From Planococcus salinus (GTDB taxonomy: Bacteria > Bacillota > Bacilli > Bacillales_A > Planococcaceae): a stretch of DNA of 64,000 nucleotides. The notes beneath the pieces were generated by a model. The model was not told the origin of the DNA. It saw only the letters and a list, made by a program, of their open reading frames with translations, and made no database searches. The position numbers were made by a program, and so were the translations under genes. Position 1 is the stretch's first letter; each line of letters opens with the position of its first letter. Below are positions 58,118 to 64,000 of the stretch, in pieces. The stretch covers positions 186,001-250,000 of the forward strand of contig NZ_RIAX01000002.1 of NCBI RefSeq assembly GCF_003719725.1. Reading direction: 5' to 3'.

Positions 58118-59179
58118 TTATTCTTCGTCAATCAGCAGATTGAACTCTTCTTCCTCTGCTTCCGGTTGAGGCGCCGCAACGGAATAAGAAGCGGCAGCCA
58201 TGCCGTAGTGTTCACGGATTTTCGCTGCAATGTCATTGCGGATGTTTTCGTTTTCTCTCAGGAACTGCTTGGCATTTTCACGGCCTTGCCCTACGCGCTC
58301 CCCATTATAGGAATACCAGGAACCGCTTTTTTCAATGATATCCAGTTCTGCACCGAGGTCCACAATCTCACCTTCGCGGGAAATCCCTTGACCGTACATA
58401 ATATCCACTTCCGCTGTACGGAAAGGTGGCGCCACTTTGTTCTTGACGATTTTGATTTTTGTTCTGTTTCCGATGATGTCAGTTCCTGACTTCAACGCTT
58501 CCGCTCGTCTTACTTCCAAACGGACAGACGAATAGAATTTCAGCGCACGACCGCCTGGTGTGGTTTCCGGATTACCGAACATCACACCGATTTTTTCACG
58601 GACCTGATTGATGAAAATAACAATCGTATTCGATTTGTTGATGACACCAGATAACTTCCGAAGGGCTTGTGACATTAAACGCGCCTGCAATCCCATGTGG
58701 GAATCGCCCATTTCCCCTTCAATCTCTGCTTTTGGCACAAGCGCTGCAACAGAGTCGACGACCACGATGTCAATGGCACCGCTTCGCACCAAAGCTTCAG
58801 CGATTTCAAGTGCCTGCTCACCGGTATCCGGCTGTGACAGCAATAATTCATCAATGTTAACGCCCAGATTCTTGGCATAGACAGGGTCCAGTGCATGCTC
58901 CGCATCGATGAACGCTGCAGTGCCGCCCGTCGCCTGCACTTCAGCAATTGCATGAAGTGAAACAGTCGTTTTACCTGAGCTTTCCGGTCCATATACTTCG
59001 ATTACACGGCCACGCGGATAGCCGCCTATCCCAAGTGCCGAGTCAAGTGCCAGTGAACCACTGGAAATAGATGATATATTGCGGTCGGTATTTTCCCCCA
59101 ATTTCATGACAGAACCTTTACCGAATTGCTTTTCAATTTGTTTTAGCGCCATGTCCAACGCTGCTTTACGATCGCTCAA
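58118..59179 (-). CDS. recA: Recombinase RecA
   Basis: Homologous recombination ATPase and SOS co-protease, 353 residues. Walker A GPESSGKT (64-71), [14 protein letters not shown] and the L2 region [16 protein letters not shown]. The TTG at 59179 has AGGAGG 7 nt upstream and gives the usual [12 protein letters not shown] start. Controlled by LexA through the box upstream. Confidence 0.97.
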   Translation of the reverse strand: MSDRKAALDMALKQIEKQFGKGSVMKLGENTDRNISSISSGSLALDSALGIGGYPRGRVIEVYGPESSGKTTVSLHAIAEVQATGGTAAFIDAEHALDPVYAKNLGVNIDELLLSQPDTGEQALEIAEALVRSGAIDIVVVDSVAALVPKAEIEGEMGDSHMGLQARLMSQALRKLSGVINKSNTIVIFINQVREKIGVMFGNPETTPGGRALKFYSSVRLEVRRAEALKSGTDIIGNRTKIKIVKNKVAPPFRTAEVDIMYGQGISREGEIVDLGAELDIIEKSGSWYSYNGERVGQGRENAKQFLRENENIRNDIAAKIREHYGMAAASYSVAAPQPEAEEEEFNLLIDEE

Positions 59180-59223
59180 AAGAAATCCTCCTCTAGATAA
59201 ATCCATTTTTTCTACCTGTCTCT

Positions 59224-59274
59224 ACTATACTCGCTTTTTGAGAAATATACAAGAAAAAAGCGAACGTTTATTCG
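59224..59274 (-). promoter_or_regulatory. recA promoter and LexA box
   Basis: TTGTAT (59252-59247), 17 nt, TATAGT (59229-59224). Just upstream, CGAATAAACGTTCG (59274-59261) matches the LexA box. Flanking GCGAAC/GTTCGC plus a T-run could also form a weak hairpin. Confidence 0.75.
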
Positions 59275-59334
59275 TGTTCGCATCAGAAAAATGATTTTTA
59301 GATGGTCTATGTTGAGCAAAATGAAAGTTTGAGC

Positions 59335-59368
59335 CGAAAAAACGCGCAAAATTAAATTTTGCGCGCGT
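59335..59368 (-). terminator. cinA terminator containing the stop codon
   Basis: GCGCAAAATT pairs with AATTTTGCGC, followed by GTTTTTTC. The cinA TAA stop lies at the hairpin loop. Confidence 0.85.
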
Positions 59369-60605
59369 TGTAATCCGTCAGTGTTCGTATGACATAATAC
59401 AATGCCAGTTTCACCGCTCTCAGACGGTTGGTGTTTCTCATGCCCGACAATTGAAGCTGATAAGCTTGCGTATCCGCTTCAGTCGCAATACCGATCCAGA
59501 CGGTTCCGGCAGGCTGATCTCCATGGGCATCAGGACCGGCAGCTCCCGTTAAACTGACGCTGATATCGGTCTTGAATTTTGCTCGGACCGCTTCCGCCAT
59601 GGCTTTTGCAGTTTGCTCACTGACTACTCCGTATTCGGCAAGCAGTTCAGCTGATAAACCCAGCTGGGAGATTTTCATTTCTTCATTATATGTAATCACA
59701 CCACCGGAAAGCACTGCACTGGCTCCTGATACAGAAGCAAGTTCCGATTGGAACAGTCCCGCCGTCAAGCTTTCCGCAGCCGAGATTGTCTTTTCCTGCT
59801 CTTTCAGCAGTTCAATTGTTTTGGAGGCCAACGAATCATCATCATAGCCGTATAAATATTGACCGACGCGAGCCAAAATTTCTTTCTTGGATTTATCGAT
59901 CAGAGTCCAGGCTTTTTCAGCCGTATCTGTTTTGGCTGTGATGCGCAATGTCACTTCTCCATCAGAAGCCAGTGGTGCAATCGTCGGATTTGTCTGCTGG
60001 TCCAGTAAATCCTGAAGGCGATCCTCCAGTTCTGCTTCTCCAATGCCATAAAAGCGGAGAACATGGGAAAGAATGACATCTTCCTTATTCAACAACCGGG
60101 CCAGTTTTGGCTTGCCTTCGAACTGAAACATCGGTTCCATTTCTTTCGGCGGCCCCGGCAGCAGCATGAACACATGGCCCTCTGTCTTATAGAGCATGCC
60201 TGGAGCCATCCCATGATGGTTGACGAGCACTTCACTGTCTTTCAGGACAAGCGCCTGTTTTTTGTTGTTGTCTGTCATGACGCGTTTCGCTTTTTTAAAA
60301 TAAGCCTGGATCGATTCAAGTGCTTCACTGTCCATTTCGAGTGTGGTGCTCAAATGCCTGGCAATCGTCTCTTTTGTCAGATCATCTTTGGTCGGGCCCA
60401 ATCCTCCTGTGAAAATAATCAAATCAGCCCGGTTTTCAGCAATTTCAATGGCATCTTTCAAACGGTCCGCGTTGTCTCCAACGACTGTATGGTAATAAAC
60501 ATTAATACCAAGTTCCGCCAAATGGTTCGACAAAAAACGGGCATTGGAATTGGTAATCTGTCCAAGTAAAATTTCGGATCCTACTGCAATGATTTCTGCG
60601 TTCAT
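59352..60605 (-). CDS. cinA: Competence-damage protein CinA (NMN amidohydrolase type)
   Basis: 417-residue fusion of an N-terminal molybdopterin-binding-like domain (TGGLGPTKDDLTK near 66) and a C-terminal PncC-type domain with AAESLTAG and TGAAGPD. The C-terminal domain deamidates nicotinamide mononucleotide in homologues. Found beside recA and pgsA as usual. Confidence 0.94.
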   Translation of the reverse strand: MNAEIIAVGSEILLGQITNSNARFLSNHLAELGINVYYHTVVGDNADRLKDAIEIAENRADLIIFTGGLGPTKDDLTKETIARHLSTTLEMDSEALESIQAYFKKAKRVMTDNNKKQALVLKDSEVLVNHHGMAPGMLYKTEGHVFMLLPGPPKEMEPMFQFEGKPKLARLLNKEDVILSHVLRFYGIGEAELEDRLQDLLDQQTNPTIAPLASDGEVTLRITAKTDTAEKAWTLIDKSKKEILARVGQYLYGYDDDSLASKTIELLKEQEKTISAAESLTAGLFQSELASVSGASAVLSGGVITYNEEMKISQLGLSAELLAEYGVVSEQTAKAMAEAVRAKFKTDISVSLTGAAGPDAHGDQPAGTVWIGIATEADTQAYQLQLSGMRNTNRLRAVKLALYYVIRTLTDYNARKI

Positions 60606-60623
60606 CTGTTTCCACCTCTTCCG

Positions 60624-61202
60624 TTATTTTGAAGCCATCAAAGCCGTGCGATTGGCGTAGAAATACTCCCAGCCCGACCATATCGTAAAAATTAACGCGA
60701 CATAAAGCATCACGTCAGCAAATGGAAAGCCAATCCAGGTAAAAATCGGATTATGGAGAAGCAGTGTCGTGACCGCCAGAATCTGTGCTGTGGTTTTGAT
60801 TTTCCCCAGTCCTCCGGCTGCTACCACTTCCCCTTCACCCGCCAAAACGAGACGCAAGCCTGTCACGGCAAATTCCCGGCTGATGATGATAATGACAATC
60901 CACGAAGCTGCAAAACCCAATTCCACCAGGATGATTAATGCAGCGGATACCAGCAATTTATCCGCCAGCGGATCGAGAAATTTCCCAAAAGTGGTCACGA
61001 GGTTGTATTTTCTCGCATAATACCCATCCACCCAGTCCGTTAATGACGCAAAAATGAAAATGAGACCCCCTACAAAATGTGTCACTGGCAGTTCTGCTCC
61101 CAAAAAGTTCATGGTTCCCCAATTGAAATCCACCAGCATGATGATCATAAAAATCGGGATAAGCATTATACGGGATACCGTAATTCGGTTTGGAATATTC
61201 AT
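60624..61202 (-). CDS. pgsA: CDP-diacylglycerol-glycerol-3-phosphate 3-phosphatidyltransferase
   Basis: Membrane enzyme committing to phosphatidylglycerol. 192 residues with about five helices and the CDP-alcohol motif DGYYARKYN...GKFLDPLADK (about 60-80). The ATG at 61202 has AAAGGAG upstream. It follows rodZ, with a terminator-like hairpin between. Confidence 0.95.
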   Translation of the reverse strand: MNIPNRITVSRIMLIPIFMIIMLVDFNWGTMNFLGAELPVTHFVGGLIFIFASLTDWVDGYYARKYNLVTTFGKFLDPLADKLLVSAALIILVELGFAASWIVIIIISREFAVTGLRLVLAGEGEVVAAGGLGKIKTTAQILAVTTLLLHNPIFTWIGFPFADVMLYVALIFTIWSGWEYFYANRTALMASK

Positions 61203-61229
61203 TAATGTTGCTCCTTTCAACCTGTCAAG

Positions 61230-61255
61230 AAAAATAGCCATCTGTTGATGGCTAT
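61230..61255 (-). terminator. Hairpin at the end of rodZ
   Basis: ATAGCCATC and GATGGCTAT arms around 4 nt, then TTTTCTTG. The rodZ TAG stop is within the 5' arm. It lies before pgsA, so some readthrough or a separate promoter is needed. Confidence 0.7.
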
Positions 61256-62130
61256 GGTGATTCCGGAAACTCGATGATGATATTCTGCGTCATGAGGTCC
61301 TGTTTGTACTCGATCGCTTTCCCGTCCAATGTCAGCCTGACGTTCGGCGCAGCACCGATTCGGATGCGGATACGGGACAGGCCGGAAACATTAATGATTT
61401 CACTTTCATTGGCCTGCATTTCCCTGGCAGGTGACATTAATTCCTGCTGGTTGGCATCGGTTGCTGATACCCATGACACGCCGGAAGCTTCAATTTTCAA
61501 CTCTTTTGCGTCAGGACCGGCCCAGGAATATGTAGTATCTTCACCGGCTGTGCCGATCAGTGATAAATCCGGATCTTGCGGCACTGCTTCCTCGGCCGCT
61601 TCGTCTGCAGGCTTCGGTATTTTTTCTTCAGTTTGTTCCGCCTGAGAAGCAGCTCCGCTATCCACCGTTTCCTCGTACGGAAGACCGCCATCGTCAGCGA
61701 TATCTTCTTCCAAAGAGTCGTTGGATGCATGTTTGGAATAGAAAAACACCATAATGGCCAAAATAACGACAATAAATAAAGCCACAGTGATTTTTGGCAT
61801 ACTTTCAGCCATGGTTCCCGAAAGACTCATTGTATATGTTCGCTTTCTCCAAGGCAGCGGCTCCGACACAGACGTTCCTGTTTCTCCATTGGCCGGTACC
61901 GGAATTTCTGTTTTGTATTCTTCCAGCAAGGCATCAGCATTCAAACCGACCGCTTCCGCATACTGCCTGATGAAAGCCCGTACATAGAACACGCCTGGCA
62001 TGCCGCTGTAATTGCCTTCTTCGATTCCGATTAAAAAACGTTCCTGTATTTTGGTGGCTTGATGCAAATATTCCAACGTATAGCCTTTTTCGATTCTCGC
62101 TTTTTTCAAGCGATCACCTAGTTCACTCAC
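61252..62130 (-). CDS. rodZ: Cell-shape protein RodZ (YmfM)
   Basis: About 292 residues. An N-terminal helix-turn-helix (5-70), a transmembrane helix (about 112-132) and an external C-terminal domain (about 205-290). RodZ links the MreB cytoskeleton to the envelope. GTG at 62130 gives MSELGDRLKKAR and has GGTGG 5 nt upstream; a GTG three codons earlier is an alternative. Confidence 0.92.
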   Translation of the reverse strand: MSELGDRLKKARIEKGYTLEYLHQATKIQERFLIGIEEGNYSGMPGVFYVRAFIRQYAEAVGLNADALLEEYKTEIPVPANGETGTSVSEPLPWRKRTYTMSLSGTMAESMPKITVALFIVVILAIMVFFYSKHASNDSLEEDIADDGGLPYEETVDSGAASQAEQTEEKIPKPADEAAEEAVPQDPDLSLIGTAGEDTTYSWAGPDAKELKIEASGVSWVSATDANQQELMSPAREMQANESEIINVSGLSRIRIRIGAAPNVRLTLDGKAIEYKQDLMTQNIIIEFPESP

Positions 62131-62147
62131 ACTTTCCACCCACTTAC

Positions 62148-62948
62148 TTAAAAGTTAAAACCGCCACCAAACATATCTGCTTGCTCATTACTGTTCATGA
62201 AGTTATTTTTTTCCATTACTTCATATGTGATCTTTTCATCGGGATGATGACGCAGTTCGATAATATAGTCGAAATCTTCGATACTGTATTCGGACTGCTG
62301 GATAAACATATCCGGATGTTCCACAACTTTGATGGTAGGCATACGCATCATTTCCCGGACCAGCTGCATATGGCGCTCATCTGACGCCCGTCTTGTCACA
62401 ATCCCATCCAAGATGAAAATGTTGTTTGAGTTATGTTCATCGCCCATCAATTGATTTCGCACAGTTTGTTTAATCATCGTTGAAGACAGGAAAATCCATT
62501 TTTTGTTTGCACTGACACTTGCCGCTACAACCGATTCGGTTTTCCCGACCCGTGGCATGCCGCGGATACCGACCAGCTTATGGCCTTCCTGTTTGAAGAT
62601 TTCTGCCATAAAATCCACCAGCAGACCGAGTTCATCGCGAACAAAACGGAATGTTTTCCGATCATCGACATCACGCTGAATATAGCGTCCGTGGCGGACT
62701 GCCAGTATGTCCCGTAATTTCGGTTCGCGGTACTTGGTGATCACAATGGTGTCAATGGTCGAAACGATCTGCTCAAAACGTTCCAGCTGCACATCATGCT
62801 CAGCACGCAACAGCATCCCGCGCCTGCCCTGGTCGACACCATTGATGGTGACGATATTGACACGCAGCATCCCCAGCAGAGAAGCTATGTCCCCTAATAG
62901 TCCCGGACGATTCACTTGAATTTCGTATTCAAAATACCATTCTCTCAT
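62148..62948 (-). CDS. ymfK: YmfK, DUF3388 protein with ACT-like and P-loop regions
   Basis: 266 residues. N-terminal ACT-like region (RPGLLGDIASLLGMLRVNI, about 14-32) and a central RGMPRVGKTE (about 129-138) that resembles a P-loop. Function is unknown. Conserved between ymfI and rodZ. Confidence 0.88.
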   Translation of the reverse strand: MREWYFEYEIQVNRPGLLGDIASLLGMLRVNIVTINGVDQGRRGMLLRAEHDVQLERFEQIVSTIDTIVITKYREPKLRDILAVRHGRYIQRDVDDRKTFRFVRDELGLLVDFMAEIFKQEGHKLVGIRGMPRVGKTESVVAASVSANKKWIFLSSTMIKQTVRNQLMGDEHNSNNIFILDGIVTRRASDERHMQLVREMMRMPTIKVVEHPDMFIQQSEYSIEDFDYIIELRHHPDEKITYEVMEKNNFMNSNEQADMFGGGFNF

Positions 62949-63030
62949 TCCTCATCCGACCTTTCGATTCTAAGTAGTAACGATTTCTTGATATCTTTAA
63001 TAATAGCGGATTTACCCCTTTAAGAAAAGG

Positions 63031-63063
63031 AATAAAAAGAAGGAAAAGGTTTCCTTCTTTTTC
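63031..63063 (-). terminator. ymfI terminator
   Basis: AAAAAGAAGGAAA pairs with TTTCCTTCTTTTT; it begins at the ymfI stop codon. Confidence 0.8.
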
Positions 63064-63782
63064 TACATATGCCAACCACCATTTATCCGCAATATTTGGC
63101 CCGTCATGTAATCGGCTTTGCCATTCACCAAAAAACTGACAGCATCCGCAATGTCCTTCGGCTCTCCGAAACCCAGCGGTATTTCCTGCTGGAGTTCTTC
63201 CAGTTCTTCTTCTGACAAGAAATGGTTCATCTTTGTCTGGATAAAACCGGGAGACACCGCATTGACACGCGTTCCTGCAGGCGCCATTTCTTTCGCATAG
63301 GCTTTAACAAACGCCGATTGGGCACCTTTGACAGCGGAATAAACAGTTTCCATCGAAGCGCCTGTTTCCCCCCAAATGGAAGTGACAAAGACGACATATG
63401 ATTTCGGGTGTCTATGGAAAAACGGCGAGATAAAACGAATTGCTTCGACCGGGTTTTTGACATGGACGTGCCAGAGGGCGTCCATGTCTTCTGACGTTGT
63501 CTCGGTAAGCAGCTTCACTATGCTCTGACCACTTGCCACAACTATACAGGAAGCATCATACACTTGGTCAGCAACTAGTTTCGCACTGCCGCTTTGGGAA
63601 AGATCCGATTGAAGGGCAATGAATTCCTGACGCGGAAATTCGTCGGCCAATTGCTGCGTCAGCTCTGAAATTCCGTTTCTATTCCAATGAAGGTACAAAG
63701 ACCATCCATCTTCCGCCAATTGTCGGCAGATACTTTGACCGATTTCACCTGAAGCTCCCAATACTACAGCAAACCGTTTCAC
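63063..63782 (-). CDS. ymfI: Short-chain dehydrogenase/reductase YmfI
   Basis: 239-residue Rossmann oxidoreductase: GASGEIG (10-16) binds the cofactor and YSAVKGA (about 148-154) holds the catalytic Tyr and Lys. Similar to 3-oxoacyl-ACP reductase. GTG start overlapping the ymfH stop by 4 nt. Confidence 0.9.
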   Translation of the reverse strand: MKRFAVVLGASGEIGQSICRQLAEDGWSLYLHWNRNGISELTQQLADEFPRQEFIALQSDLSQSGSAKLVADQVYDASCIVVASGQSIVKLLTETTSEDMDALWHVHVKNPVEAIRFISPFFHRHPKSYVVFVTSIWGETGASMETVYSAVKGAQSAFVKAYAKEMAPAGTRVNAVSPGFIQTKMNHFLSEEELEELQQEIPLGFGEPKDIADAVSFLVNGKADYMTGQILRINGGWHM

Positions 63783-64000
63783 TCGCTTTCCTTCTTCGGC
63801 GGTATGATGGAAAAGATGGACTGCTGGCTTTCATCGCTGACGGACTGGAAAGCTTCCTGCAAATCAGCTACTTCAATTTCTTCGAGCATCGGCACGACAT
63901 CAAATAAGTTCATGTCATTGAACGCATAGCGGGTAAACTGATTGGCGATGTATTCAGGAGAATTCAGCGCCCGCAGGAAAAAGCCGATTTTTTTTCGGCG
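63779..64000 (-). CDS. ymfH: M16-family peptidase-like protein YmfH, C-terminal end (partial)
   Basis: Last 73 codons of a gene that continues beyond the right edge. The fragment includes ALNSPEYIANQFTRYAFND and ends IIPPKKESE. The segment and the coupling to ymfI match YmfH, an M16 peptidase homologue. The zinc motif is outside the window. Confidence 0.8.
   Translation of the reverse strand, partial: RRKKIGFFLRALNSPEYIANQFTRYAFNDMNLFDVVPMLEEIEVADLQEAFQSVSDESQQSIFSIIPPKKESE

Noticed and set aside
57609..58131. Minus-strand frames of 60-126 codons in the repeat array
   Set aside because: They are translations of the repeat units, with the same peptide recurring in step with the DNA repeat.

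Overview
This window is a core chromosomal segment of a low- to moderate-GC Gram-positive Bacillota, most likely from the Planococcaceae (Planococcus/Planomicrobium-like). Almost every gene has a recognisable Bacillus subtilis counterpart in B. subtilis-like blocks: ypdA-ypbG-ypbE-recS-ypbB-fer-ribU, rsiX-sigX-resEDCBA-rluB, scpBA-ypuF-ribT-lysA, pdp-deoB-xerD-fur-nudF-yqkF/E/D, yneF-tkt-ynzC-yneB-yneA-lexA, glnA-glnR-ynbB, hfq-miaA-mutL-mutS-ricA-miaB-ymdB-rny, and recA-cinA-pgsA-rodZ-ymfK-ymfI-ymfH. Assignment to a family rests on protein family and synteny only; no rRNA or tRNA is present.

Layout. 1-6.4 kb: asparaginase, bacillithiol disulfide reductase, a phosphoesterase, a LysM protein, RecS helicase and YpbB (minus strand). 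6.4-7.7 kb: ferredoxin, and the riboflavin transporter under an FMN riboswitch. 7.7-16.5 kb: SigX/RsiX ECF pair, ResDE two-component system, ResABC cytochrome c maturation, RluB. 16.5-19 kb: an AT-rich accessory gap with a candidate orphan small RNA, a secreted protein, a lipoprotein and a repeat/ORF remnant. 19-27.5 kb: segregation and condensation proteins, lysine and nucleoside metabolism, XerD, Fur, NudF. 27.5-35.4 kb: aldo/keto reductase, a large S-layer-anchored phosphoesterase, thiolase, HMG-CoA lyase, a YqkD hydrolase and small proteins. 35.4-42.4 kb: transketolase, SOS genes yneA/yneB/lexA, glutamine synthetase and GlnR. 42.4-57.6 kb: ynbB, a TRIC-like channel, rhodanese, hfq, miaA, glpK, mismatch repair, RicA, MiaB, YmdB, RNase Y. 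57.6-58 kb: a tandem repeat array. 58-64 kb: recA to the 3' end of ymfH, which runs off the right edge.

Regulation is unusually readable. LexA boxes lie between yneA and lexA and before recA; a PerR-type box precedes fur; a GlnR box overlaps the glnRA promoter; an ECF-type promoter before sigX overlaps the resE stop codon; an FMN aptamer plus terminator precedes ribU. Many terminators use the end of the coding sequence as the 5' hairpin arm, with the stop codon in or beside the loop.

Sporulation genes that sit in these neighbourhoods in B. subtilis (spmAB/dacB, spoIIA/sigF/spoVA/dacF, spoIIM, spoVS, cotE) are all missing here, which points to a non-spore-forming lineage. No phage, CRISPR array, intact insertion sequence or defence island was seen. 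The most novel candidates are the orphan promoter-RNA-terminator unit near 16.7 kb, the 34-residue membrane peptide coupled to lysA, the AT-rich island, and the SLH phosphoesterase.
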